DNA of 64,000 nt from Bryobacterales bacterium KBS 96 (lineage in GTDB: Bacteria > Acidobacteriota > Terriglobia > Bryobacterales > Bryobacteraceae), in NCBI GenBank assembly GCA_000381625.1, contig KB906767.1, positions 5,934,462 to 5,998,461 on the forward strand. Direction: 5' to 3'. The position numbers were made by a program, and so were the translations under genes. Under the pieces are notes generated by a model. It saw only the letters and a list, made by a program, of their open reading frames with translations, did no database searches and was not told the origin of the DNA. This document shows, one piece after another, positions 17,262 to 25,270 of the stretch; position 1 is the first letter of the stretch, and every line of letters starts with the position of its first letter.

Positions 17262-19055
17262 ATGCTGTCTGTTGTGCGAACCGTTTTCACGGTGCTTCAG
17301 GAAACCGCTCATTCTTACGGCAGCGCCCTTGCGCTCCATCAACCCACCGGTTCGAAAGACGGACCGGAATACGAGACGTACACCTGGACTGATTGGGAGC
17401 GTATTTCGCGCGAGATAGCGTGTGGTCTGCACTCGCTGGGACTCGCCAAAGGCGGCGTTGTCTGCACTCTTTCGGAAACGCGCGCCGAGTTTTACCTGGC
17501 GGATGTCGGGGTCATGGGGGCCGGCGGCGTTTCCGCAGCTCTCTATACAAGCTATCCGATAGCGGAACAGGTGAAGACACTGGCGGCGATTGCGCCAGAG
17601 TTTCTGTTCGTCGAAAATCCGAAAACGCTCCGAGCGCTTTCGGATTCCATCGGCGGCGATCTTCCGCGTCACGTCATTCTGCTGACGGGCGAAGCCGAAG
17701 GCGCGATGCCCCTTGCTCGCCTGCGCGAGCTGGGACGCAAGTTGGAATCGCAGGATGCCGGAGTCTTCGAACGCATGCTCGAAACGGTGATGCCGTCGGA
17801 TCCCGCTATTCTGTACCTCACTTCCGGCGCAACCGGAACACCGAAAATGAGCCTCACGTCACATGCGGCTATCCTGGCGAACATTGACGAGGGTCCCAAA
17901 GTGCTGCCCATCGGTCCCGAGGATTCTACCATCGTGTTTCTACCTTCGGCTCACATTGCGCAGCGCGTAGTGCTCGAATTGGTGCCGCTGCGGATGGGGG
18001 CGCCTGTCTGGTTTTCCGAAAGCCTTTCGAAACTCCCCGCCGAGCTACGCAAAATCAAGCCGACGTTCTTTCTCGCCCCCCCGCGAGTGTGGGAGCGGAT
18101 GTACGCGACCATCTGCAACGAAGTCCGCAAACGTCCGGCTATCGCCCGGAAGCTGTTCTACGCGGCTCTCGGACTGGGCATGGAAGCGAGCCGCCGCCGG
18201 CAAGCCGGCAAGCAATTGCCGCTCTGGATGTCGCGCGCTCTCAAAGTCGCAAACCGGGTTGTGTTCTCGAAAGTGCGGGACCGGTTGGGGGGACGCCTTC
18301 GCATCGCAGCCAGCGGCGCGGCCCCCCTGGGCAAAGATTTGTGCGAATTTTTTGCGGCGATCGGCATGCCCTTGATAGAGGGATATGGGCTGACCGAGAC
18401 GGGCGTGCTCTGCTTTAATCCGCTGGAAAGGCCTAAGCCGGGCAGTATTGGAACGCTCCTGCCGAACGTTCAGGCTAAGATCACCGCTGATGGCGAATTG
18501 CTTGTCAAGTCGCCGACGATTTTTATCGGCTACTACAACGATGCGGAAGCGACCCGGTCGGTTCTCAGCGACGATGGTTGGTTTTCCACTGGTGACATTG
18601 CCGAAATGGATGCGGACGGCTACTACTACATCACTGGCCGCAAGAAAGAGTTGATTGTCGCGTCGAACGGGAAGAAGATTTATCCCGCGCGCATTGAAAG
18701 TTTGTTCAAGATGGAACCGATCGTGAATCAGATTCTGTTAATTGGCGATCAACAACCGTATGTCACCGCGCTGATCACCGTAAATGCTGCCAATGCCGCA
18801 TCACTGGAAGGCGTGAACAATGGCAGTGATCGTGCGAACGTGATTCACTCCCGTGCTGTCGCCGACGCGGTTCAGGCCGCCGTGACCCATGTGAATGAGC
18901 AGATCGCGGATTTCGAGCGAATCCGCCGCTTCAAAATTTTGCCGCGGGACTTTTCAATTGAAGAAGGCGAATTGACGCCGACAATGAAGATACGCCGCGC
19001 CCAGGTCATCGAGAATCACCGGGATCTGGTGAACGAGTTATATCTAGGGAAATAG
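17262..19055 (+). CDS. Long-chain fatty acid-CoA ligase-like AMP-forming synthetase
   Basis: This 597-residue protein has all core motifs of the adenylate-forming superfamily: the P-loop-like YLTSGATGTPKMSLTSH, GYGLTETGVLC, STGDIAEMDADGYYYITGRKKE and the C-terminal hinge and lysine region NGKKIYP...PTMKIRR. Length and order fit the FadD/long-chain (FACS) branch that activates fatty acids to acyl-CoA. It is cytoplasmic or peripherally membrane-bound. The gene is divergent from ptrB, stands alone and is followed by a large composite palindrome before DinB. No other beta-oxidation gene is near. Confidence 0.85.
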   Translation: MLSVVRTVFTVLQETAHSYGSALALHQPTGSKDGPEYETYTWTDWERISREIACGLHSLGLAKGGVVCTLSETRAEFYLADVGVMGAGGVSAALYTSYPIAEQVKTLAAIAPEFLFVENPKTLRALSDSIGGDLPRHVILLTGEAEGAMPLARLRELGRKLESQDAGVFERMLETVMPSDPAILYLTSGATGTPKMSLTSHAAILANIDEGPKVLPIGPEDSTIVFLPSAHIAQRVVLELVPLRMGAPVWFSESLSKLPAELRKIKPTFFLAPPRVWERMYATICNEVRKRPAIARKLFYAALGLGMEASRRRQAGKQLPLWMSRALKVANRVVFSKVRDRLGGRLRIAASGAAPLGKDLCEFFAAIGMPLIEGYGLTETGVLCFNPLERPKPGSIGTLLPNVQAKITADGELLVKSPTIFIGYYNDAEATRSVLSDDGWFSTGDIAEMDADGYYYITGRKKELIVASNGKKIYPARIESLFKMEPIVNQILLIGDQQPYVTALITVNAANAASLEGVNNGSDRANVIHSRAVADAVQAAVTHVNEQIADFERIRRFKILPRDFSIEEGELTPTMKIRRAQVIENHRDLVNELYLGK

Positions 19056-19074
19056 GACGGGTGGCAATCATCTG

Positions 19075-19165
19075 GTGGCGCACGCTTCCAGCGTGCTGCG
19101 GTGAACTTCAGTTCGCTAACGAGCGGGTAGTGAACTGCCCGCCGGCACGATAAATCGTGCGCCAC
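19075..19165. repeat. About 90-bp composite palindrome between convergent genes
   Basis: The outer arms GTGGCGCACG (19075-19084) and CGTGCGCCAC (19156-19165) are perfect complements. Inside are three smaller hairpins: GCACGCTTCCAGCGTGC, GCGGGTAG...CTGCCCGC and GCACGATAAATCGTGC. A partial copy, with the same CGTGC plus AACTTCAGTTCGC order, lies at 32039-32078. Confidence 0.75.
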
Positions 19166-19201
19166 AGCGTAAGAAATTAGAAACTCAACGACGAGGCTAC
19201 T

Positions 19202-19717
19202 TCAGGCGCCCTTCGCTTTCCAGAACTGCATTTCATCCGCTGACGGGCCGTACATGCCTGGAAACTCGACGTTGTTCAACCGCAGATATACGCCCAACTG
19301 TGCCCGGTGATGAATGATGTGATTCATCACCACACTGCGCAGCACGGCAGTTCTGGGCATCGAGAGGATCGTGTCCTCGCCGAACTTCAGCGTCCACGTC
19401 TTGCCCAAATCTTCATCGCTTGCTGCCGCGATGGCCGCGCGCGCTTCCTTCACGTTCTTATCGAAGGCGTCCAGTAGCTGCTGTCGGTTGTTCGCGGAGA
19501 ACGGCTGCTGGCCCACATCAAGCTTGAGGACTTCCGTATCCAACGTGTGCTTTGCCCAACTGGGCAGTTCCGCGACATGGCTCGCGAGCCGCCCCAATTT
19601 CATCGATTTTTCATGCGGAACATAGTCGAATTTGCCGTCGGGAACGAGTTCCAGAAGCTTCCGTGTATTCCCCATTTCCTGATCGAACTCAGGCAGTAAT
19701 GTTTGGCCGATTGGCAT
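19202..19717 (-). CDS. DinB-family four-helix protein
   Basis: The start at 19717 (MPIGQTLLPEFDQEM) has GGAA upstream. The 171 residues form a DinB/YfiT-like helical bundle: SHVAELPSWAKHTLD near the first third and NHIIHHRAQLGVYLRLNN near the end supply the three histidines that bind a metal in this family. Members include thiol S-transferases using bacillithiol or mycothiol and damage-inducible proteins of unknown role. The gene converges on the acyl-CoA synthetase and is divergent from the sigma factor gene, sharing a 174-bp control region. Confidence 0.85.
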   Translation of the reverse strand: MPIGQTLLPEFDQEMGNTRKLLELVPDGKFDYVPHEKSMKLGRLASHVAELPSWAKHTLDTEVLKLDVGQQPFSANNRQQLLDAFDKNVKEARAAIAAASDEDLGKTWTLKFGEDTILSMPRTAVLRSVVMNHIIHHRAQLGVYLRLNNVEFPGMYGPSADEMQFWKAKGA

Positions 19718-19786
19718 AGAAGTTGATTCCTTTCGTACTGGAGAATAACACGGCCACAAGGGGAATACAAGGCGAAACTAGTCGTC

Positions 19787-19833
19787 TTGACAAATTGCTT
19801 TCAACGATCTCGGATATCGTGTCGTATATCGAA
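19787..19833 (+). promoter_or_regulatory. Possible control region of the ECF sigma operon
   Basis: A perfect TTGACA box is at 19787-19792, but the -10 area at the right spacing is poor. On the opposite strand the motif CGATATACGACACGATAT, a direct repeat of CGATAT six bases apart, covers roughly 19814-19832. It could be an operator serving either the sigma operon or the divergent DinB gene. This is a weak call. Confidence 0.3.
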
Positions 19834-19891
19834 CGAAGAATGGAAGGGCGACGGCTTTGAGGCGATCCGGGTTGTGTCGATAGCACATTCG

Positions 19892-20446
19892 ATGAGCGAG
19901 CCAACCGTGATGCGGCAATGGATAGCCCGCGCGAAATCAGGCGATTCAGCCGCATTTGAGCAGTTGCTGGCGCTGCATGGCCGCATGGTGTTGCGAACGG
20001 CGCAGCGGTTGCTTCTGAACGACGCCGATGCGCAGGACGCGGCTCAGGAAGTATTTCTGCGATTGCACCGTTCGCTGCACAAGTTTCAGGAGGAGCGAGA
20101 TCTGATCCCCTGGCTGTATCGCATCACAGTGAATATCTGCCACGATCAGCGCAAGCGGCGCAAGCCGGCGGTCACATTTGAGGAAACCACGGAACTCGCG
20201 GCGCGCGAGGCCAATCCCGAGCAGCAGTTGAACGCTGAAGAGCGCAGGTTGCTTCTACGTGCCGCGCTCGCCGGCTTGAGTGATCGCGAACGGGATGCGA
20301 TCGTGCTACGTGACATTGAGGGCTTGTCGACCGCTGAGGTTGCTCGGATTCTCGGCACGACCGAGACAACTGTGCGGTCGCAGATCTCGATGGGAAGAGT
20401 AAAGCTCAGGCGGCGCCTTCAGGAAAGCATGGAGAAGAAGTTATGA
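19892..20446 (+). CDS. ECF-type RNA polymerase sigma factor
   Basis: The start at 19892 (MSEPTVMRQWIARAK) gives 184 residues of classic ECF form. Sigma region 2 runs from about 15 to 85 (AAQEVFLRLHRSLHKFQ, LIPWLYRITVNICHDQRKRRK). Region 4 follows a short linker (LSDRERDAIVLRDIEGLSTAEVARILGTTETTVRSQISMGR). Its stop overlaps the start of the anti-sigma gene by four bases (ATGA). It should direct RNA polymerase to a small regulon, perhaps its own promoter, when its anti-sigma factor is relieved. Confidence 0.93.
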   Translation: MSEPTVMRQWIARAKSGDSAAFEQLLALHGRMVLRTAQRLLLNDADAQDAAQEVFLRLHRSLHKFQEERDLIPWLYRITVNICHDQRKRRKPAVTFEETTELAAREANPEQQLNAEERRLLLRAALAGLSDRERDAIVLRDIEGLSTAEVARILGTTETTVRSQISMGRVKLRRRLQESMEKKL

Positions 20447-21033
20447 ATCATATCGACGAAAGGATGCTCGCACTGCTCGATTCCGGCGATGTTGACGCGC
20501 AAACGGCTGCCGCCGCCGAATCTCATCTGAGCGAGTGCCCGTCGTGCCAGGCGCTTTCGGCGAATTTTGCGGCGAACGGCCGTTGGCTCCAGTCGCTGGG
20601 CACGGAGCCCGGCGCCGACGAGCTTGCGATGCTGACTGCCGGAACGCTTTCGCGAATAGAAGCTCGTCGGCAGCCACAGAAATTGTGGCTCGCGGCTTCC
20701 AGCGTGGCCGCCGCGCTCGTGCTCGGCGCGCTGGTTTTTGCATGGCGGCCGAGGACTCCGGTCGCTGAGCCGCCGACAGTTGCGCAAATCTCGCCGCCGC
20801 CGGCAGCGCACGCTGCTCCTCCCGCGCCGAAGGTAGCGCAAGTGGAGCAGTCTGTCAGACGTGTTCGGGCAAAAATACGGGCGCGACCCCACCGTCCGCG
20901 GCTTGAATCGGTTTCGCTCATTTCGCAAAAGGACGCCCCGCCAATTTTAAAGATGAATACCAACGATCCCAATGTAGTGATTCTTTGGGTGATGAACGGC
21001 AACTCACCCCAACCGGAGATTAACCATGAATAA
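20443..21033 (+). CDS. Membrane anti-sigma factor with a zinc-finger N-terminus
   Basis: The 196 residues open with a cytoplasmic anti-sigma domain (residues 1-75) holding the HxxxCxxC motif in SHLSECPSCQ. One membrane segment follows at about 82-103 (LAASSVAAALVLGALVFAW). The rest is a proline/alanine-rich linker (PPPAAHAAPPAP), a very basic stretch and a short tail outside the membrane. It should hold the ECF factor at the membrane through the zinc-finger domain. Its gene overlaps the sigma gene by four bases and the next gene by eight, so the three are one translation unit. Confidence 0.88.
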   Translation: MNHIDERMLALLDSGDVDAQTAAAAESHLSECPSCQALSANFAANGRWLQSLGTEPGADELAMLTAGTLSRIEARRQPQKLWLAASSVAAALVLGALVFAWRPRTPVAEPPTVAQISPPPAAHAAPPAPKVAQVEQSVRRVRAKIRARPHRPRLESVSLISQKDAPPILKMNTNDPNVVILWVMNGNSPQPEINHE

Positions 21034-21790
21034 GAAGCTTGCAGTTCTGATGATCGCGTTTGCGTGGTGTGTGGCAGGGCAGGGGACTACCGCATCGACA
21101 TCGAAGCCTGCCGAAGTCGAGACAAAGCTAATCCTGCTGAAACATGCGAGCGCATCCGGCGTTGCGAGACTCCTGCATAACGCAGGATTACCTGTCGCAG
21201 GTGATAATCTTCTCCGCGCAATTGTAGTTCGGAGTACGCCGGACAAGATTGACCAGGTCGAACGGATTGTGAAGCAATTAGACGCCGAACCGCAGCCCTT
21301 GCCACAAATCGAGCCTACCAACTGCGACTTGATTATCTATGTGCTGGGGGGCACGAAAACTTCGCCCGGCGAAGGCCAACTTTCTCAGAGCCTTCTCCCC
21401 GTTGTGAGGCAGCTAAAAGCCGTGTTTCCGTACCAATCCTACCGGCTCCTCGAAACGCTTTCGCAGCGAACGCGCGTCGGAGAGAGCACGACCTTGGCTG
21501 GTATTTTACCCCCGTTTGAAGGATCGAACAGCAATATCCCATCTAAATATGTTCTTATCTATACGCTCGGCAGTGTCTCGAGCCAACGCGGCCAGTGGAT
21601 CGCGAAAGTTGATAAGTTCAGCTTCAACGTCAATAGTTATTTCCGGGTCGACAACAGCTCATTCAGCAGAGATGCAGAGGTGAAGTCTAGTTTCGACGTC
21701 AAGAGCGGCCAAAAAGTCGTCATTGGCAACGCAAGCGTTACCGGTGACGAATCTATTTTCCTCGTTGTCGAAGCGAAGCCTGTGGAGTAA
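21026..21790 (+). CDS. Periplasmic protein with a secretin N-domain-like repeat, third gene of the sigma operon
   Basis: A 254-residue product with a signal peptide (MNKKLAVLMIAFAWCVAGQG). Residues about 30-90 (ETKLILLKHASASGVARLL, RAIVVRSTPDKIDQVERIV, KQLDAEPQ) look like the N1/NolW domain of type II and III secretins. The second half is beta-rich, with VVIGNASVTGDESIFLVVEAKP. It is too short to be a pore. It starts inside the anti-sigma gene, so it is probably part of the same signalling system, perhaps a periplasmic sensor or the target. Function inferred only from context. Confidence 0.7.
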   Translation: MNKKLAVLMIAFAWCVAGQGTTASTSKPAEVETKLILLKHASASGVARLLHNAGLPVAGDNLLRAIVVRSTPDKIDQVERIVKQLDAEPQPLPQIEPTNCDLIIYVLGGTKTSPGEGQLSQSLLPVVRQLKAVFPYQSYRLLETLSQRTRVGESTTLAGILPPFEGSNSNIPSKYVLIYTLGSVSSQRGQWIAKVDKFSFNVNSYFRVDNSSFSRDAEVKSSFDVKSGQKVVIGNASVTGDESIFLVVEAKPVE

Positions 21791-21824
21791 CGACTATTTC
21801 GACAAACCATCCCGCTCTTTGTAT

Positions 21825-21844
21825 GGGCGCGGCACGCCGCGCCC
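21825..21844. repeat. GC-rich palindrome, copy 2
   Basis: GGGCGCGGC-AC-GCCGCGCCC, the same palindrome as at 2476-2495 apart from the central pair. It again lies between the 3-prime ends of two convergent genes (21790 and 21852). Confidence 0.6.
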
Positions 21845-21851
21845 GCCAATG

Positions 21852-22289
21852 TTAACCTGCTGCGTACTCATCCGCCCCGATTCTTTTCTTCATCCCCAGC
21901 CGCAACAGCAAATACAGCAGCAGCCCCACCGGGCCGACGAGGAAGGTTCCGACGAGGCATGGGATCACAAGCACATGGTGAATGCCGATCCGTCGTGCAT
22001 CCCGCACTTCCCAGCTTCCAATAAACAGATCGAAGGCAAGATAGTGAATCCAGCCGGCCAGCACCATGCCCGGATTCTGAAAAATGGCAAAGACCTGATC
22101 GAGCGATCCAAATCCCAAGTGCGAGTTCCAATGAGCGGCAAACAGACCGAGATACAACGCCGCGAGCGGGACAATCAGAAAGAACGTGGTCACTCGCTGC
22201 GTCCATTTCCAGCCCGGCAGAAATACCAATAGCAGCCAGCCCGGAATCACGGCCACGCTGCACACATGAAATAATTCGCTGAGATACAT
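21852..22289 (-). CDS. ABA4-like family membrane protein
   Basis: I use the ATG at 22289 (MYLSELFHVCSV), which gives 145 residues; a TTG at 22304 overlapping the RidA stop is an alternative. There are four membrane segments, and the family block PGMVLAGWIHYLAFDLFIG is followed by SWEVRDARR and HHVLVIPCLVGTFLVGPVG. These match plant and bacterial ABA4-like (DUF4281) proteins. In plants ABA4 is needed for neoxanthin synthesis; the bacterial role is unknown. The gene follows ridA closely and ends near a palindrome. Confidence 0.85.
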   Translation of the reverse strand: MYLSELFHVCSVAVIPGWLLLVFLPGWKWTQRVTTFFLIVPLAALYLGLFAAHWNSHLGFGSLDQVFAIFQNPGMVLAGWIHYLAFDLFIGSWEVRDARRIGIHHVLVIPCLVGTFLVGPVGLLLYLLLRLGMKKRIGADEYAAG

Positions 22290-22300
22290 GCCGCGCGCGG

Positions 22301-22693
22301 TCAACTCGTCCGTTTCTCGTCGAACGCGATGGCATCAATTTCAACCTGCACGTCGCGTGGCAACCGCGCCACCTCCACCGTGGAACGCGCCGGCGGACTC
22401 GACGTGAAATACTTCGAATAGATTTCATTCATCTGCGAAAAGTCGCTGAGATTCTTCAGAAACACAGTCGTCTTCACGACTGCGTTCAACGAGAGTCCCG
22501 CTTCTTCCAACACCGCCTTCAGATTTTCGAGCACGCGTTCAGTCTGGTGCTGGATACTTCCCTCCACCAGATGTCCCGTGGCCGGATCGATTGGTATCTG
22601 TCCGCTCAAAAAAACCAGATTGCCGGTGCGAACCGCCTGAGAGTACGGCCCTATTGCCTTCGGCGCCTTTTCGCTGGAGATGATCTCTTTCAT
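22301..22693 (-). CDS. RidA-family enamine/imine deaminase
   Basis: With the start at 22693 ([12 protein letters not shown]) the protein has 130 residues, the usual RidA length. The family blocks are present: [43 protein letters not shown] and the C-terminal [21 protein letters not shown] containing the substrate-binding Arg and Glu. RidA hydrolyses reactive 2-aminoacrylate and related enamines formed by PLP enzymes, protecting the cell. Several PLP enzymes lie in the window. The gene is a neighbour of pyrD and ABA4-like genes on the same strand. Confidence 0.92.
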   Translation of the reverse strand: MKEIISSEKAPKAIGPYSQAVRTGNLVFLSGQIPIDPATGHLVEGSIQHQTERVLENLKAVLEEAGLSLNAVVKTTVFLKNLSDFSQMNEIYSKYFTSSPPARSTVEVARLPRDVQVEIDAIAFDEKRTS

Positions 22694-22765
22694 AGCTGCT
22701 CCCAGGGTGCGGTCTAACCTTCGATTATGCAATGACGCGGAGATGGAAGAAGGTTAAAAACAGAA

Positions 22766-23689
22766 CTATCGCCTAAATTGCAGTGTTCCGATCAGCTCGC
22801 GAACGTTGCCGATTTTCTCATCGCGCAAAAACTCATCCAATTCGTGCGCGATCTTGACCGGAGCTTGCGGGTTCCAAAAATTGGCCGTGCCAACCTGGAC
22901 CGCTTGTGCCCCCGCAATTAGAAACTCTGTCGCGTCCTCTCCGCTCGCGATGCCGCCGAGCCCCACTACCGGAATCTTGACTGCCTTCGCCGCCTCGTAT
23001 ACCATTCGCAATGCAATTGGCTTGATCGCGGAGCCGGAGAGGCCGCCGAAACCAGCTCCAATCCGCGGCTGCCGTGTCCGCGCATCGATGGCCAGCGAAA
23101 CAAACGTGTTTACGAGCGAGATGGCGTCGGCGCCCGCTTCCTCCGCGGCCTTAGCCAGCGGCTCAATGCGCGCCACATTCGGCGAGAGCTTCACAATGAA
23201 GGGCCGTTTCGCAATCGCGCGCACGCCTTGAACGAGCTCCGCCAAAAGTTGTGGATCGCTCGAAAAATAGATGCCGCCATGCCGCGTGTTCGGGCACGAA
23301 ACGTTCAACTCGTAACCCGCCAGCCCCGGATGAGATTCGAGGATGCGAATAACTTCGAGATAGTCTTCACCGCAATAGCCAAACACGTTTGCGAACACCG
23401 GAACCTGGAAGACGGCTAATTTCGGGAGTTTCTGCTCGACAAACTCGCGCACGCCGACATTTTGCAGGCCCACGGAATTGATCATGCCCGCGGTTGCTTC
23501 CCATAACCGCGGGGCCGGATTTCCCGCCATGGGCTCTCGCGAAAGCCCCTTCGTGACAATGCCGCCCAACGCATTCAGATCGACGAGATGCGCAAATTCG
23601 AGCCCGTAGCCGAATGTCCCCGAAGCGGCCAGCACCGGGTTCCGCAGCGCGATGCCGCAAAGCGATGTTTGGAGACGGGAGCTAGTCAT
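22766..23689 (-). CDS. pyrD: Dihydroorotate dehydrogenase, class 1B-like catalytic subunit
   Basis: The 307 residues match PyrD of the soluble class 1 type: LRNPVLAASGTFGYG at the start, the FMN/substrate lysine in IVTKGLS, NVFGYCGEDY, the catalytic cysteine in YELNVSCPNTRHGG, and the FMN phosphate region VVGLGGIASGEDATEFLIAGAQAVQVGTAN. It oxidises dihydroorotate to orotate in pyrimidine synthesis. Class 1B enzymes normally pair with the electron-transfer subunit PyrK. No pyrK is in the window, so the partner is encoded elsewhere or this is another subtype. Confidence 0.92.
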   Translation of the reverse strand: MTSSRLQTSLCGIALRNPVLAASGTFGYGLEFAHLVDLNALGGIVTKGLSREPMAGNPAPRLWEATAGMINSVGLQNVGVREFVEQKLPKLAVFQVPVFANVFGYCGEDYLEVIRILESHPGLAGYELNVSCPNTRHGGIYFSSDPQLLAELVQGVRAIAKRPFIVKLSPNVARIEPLAKAAEEAGADAISLVNTFVSLAIDARTRQPRIGAGFGGLSGSAIKPIALRMVYEAAKAVKIPVVGLGGIASGEDATEFLIAGAQAVQVGTANFWNPQAPVKIAHELDEFLRDEKIGNVRELIGTLQFRR

Positions 23690-23755
23690 GACCGCTCACG
23701 TCCATGTGCGTCGGCACTCGTGTCGACGTTATCTGCCCGCCAATCTGCGGGCTGC

Positions 23756-25207
23756 TCAACGCGCCGCCTTTACTTTCGATGCATCCAGCGATTCGTCGAC
23801 GAGCCTTGCCGCTATCTCTTGAATCGCACGCCACGTTTCCCGTACATCCTTTTCCCGTGTCTGCATATTCCCGATCGCAAAGCGCAACACATAACTGCCA
23901 CGCAAGACAGTATGTGAGAGAAGCGCTTTGCCGCTCGCGTTGATCTCCGCCAGCAACCGCCGGTTGAACTCGTCCCCCGCGCGATGGCGGAAGCAAACCA
24001 GCGACAACTCAACCGGCGCCGCGAGTTCAAAATCGCGATCTCCGTCCACCCATTGTTTCAAAAGTTGGGCAAGCCTCAAGCTCTCGCGCAGCATTGTCAC
24101 GACGCCTTCGTGTCCGTAATAGCGGAACACATACCACAGCTTCAGCGCGCGGAAGCGGCGGCCGAGTTGGATGCCATAGTCCATGTAATTCATGGCGCTC
24201 GCGTCTTCCTCGGTCGTCAGATATTCCGCGCTTAGCGATGCCGAGCGCCGCAGTACTTCGGGATGACGTATGTAGAGCACGCTTAGATCCACGGGCACGA
24301 ACAGCCCTTTATGCGGATTCATCACCAGAGAATGCGCTTGCTCCACGCCTTCTAAAATATGCCGCATCTCGGGAACTACCGCGGCCGATCCTCCATATGC
24401 CGCATCCACGTGCAACCAGAGGTTGTGTTTTTGGGCAATCGCGGCAATCGCCGGCACGGGATCGATGCTTGCCGTCGACGTGGTCCCGACTGTCGCGACC
24501 ACGCAACACGGCCGTTTGCCTGCCGCGAGGTCCGAGACAACGGCTGCTTCGAGCAGTTCGGGCCGCATTCGGAACCCGGCATCCACGCCAATCTTGCGCA
24601 CGTTTTCCTGCCCGAATCCGAGCGCCAGCGCTGCCTTCTCTGCCGATGAATGAGTCTGCTCCGAAAGATATACGATTAACCCCGGTCGCATTCCTTTCGT
24701 TCGCGACTCCGGATCGGCCCATTCCCGCGCGGCCGCAAGCGCCTGAAACGTGCTGACCGAGGCAGTGTCGTAGATAATGCCGAAAAACTCTTCCGGCAAT
24801 TGCAGCCACTGCCTCAGCCACGACAGAGTTACCTGCTCCAACTCCGTCGCAGCCGGAGCCGATTTCCAGAGCATCGCATTCACGTTCACGGCCGCGGCGA
24901 GCATCTCGGCTAGAATCGCGGGCGGCGACGAGGAGATGGCAAAGTACCCGAAAAAGCGTGGATGATTCCAGAGCGTAAGGGCAGGGAAGATTAGCGATTG
25001 AAATTCCGCGAAGATGTCGCTAATTGGCTCGCCGCGTTCCGGAGCCTTCACCGGGAGCTTCTTCGTCAGCTCGCCTGGAGCCGTGCTGGGCAGCACCGGA
25101 AATTCACGCACGTTCTCGAAGTAAGTTGCGATCCACTCCGTATGCTGTTTGGCCGCTTCTAGAAATTCTTCCGGCCGCATCGCCGGGAAATCCGATCCAT
25201 CGCTCAC
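23756..25207 (-). CDS. PLP-dependent group II amino acid decarboxylase (aromatic amino acid type)
   Basis: A 483-residue protein that starts with GTG at 25207. It matches group II decarboxylases: WNHPRFFGYF, the aspartate in LWLHVDAAYGGSA, the Schiff-base lysine in LVMNPHKGLFVPVDLS, and the dimer motif LGRRFRALKLWYVFRYYG. The family (tyrosine, DOPA and tryptophan decarboxylases) releases CO2 from aromatic amino acids to make amines; some members are aldehyde synthases. Substrate is not settled by sequence. It is on the same strand as pyrD, 66 bp upstream of it. Confidence 0.87.
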   Translation of the reverse strand: MSDGSDFPAMRPEEFLEAAKQHTEWIATYFENVREFPVLPSTAPGELTKKLPVKAPERGEPISDIFAEFQSLIFPALTLWNHPRFFGYFAISSSPPAILAEMLAAAVNVNAMLWKSAPAATELEQVTLSWLRQWLQLPEEFFGIIYDTASVSTFQALAAAREWADPESRTKGMRPGLIVYLSEQTHSSAEKAALALGFGQENVRKIGVDAGFRMRPELLEAAVVSDLAAGKRPCCVVATVGTTSTASIDPVPAIAAIAQKHNLWLHVDAAYGGSAAVVPEMRHILEGVEQAHSLVMNPHKGLFVPVDLSVLYIRHPEVLRRSASLSAEYLTTEEDASAMNYMDYGIQLGRRFRALKLWYVFRYYGHEGVVTMLRESLRLAQLLKQWVDGDRDFELAAPVELSLVCFRHRAGDEFNRRLLAEINASGKALLSHTVLRGSYVLRFAIGNMQTREKDVRETWRAIQEIAARLVDESLDASKVKAAR

Positions 25208-25270
25208 TCGGCAGTATCCTTTATGCAGCGTGATGACGCCGCTTACTTTCAGTTTCGCAGCAGCGGTTTC

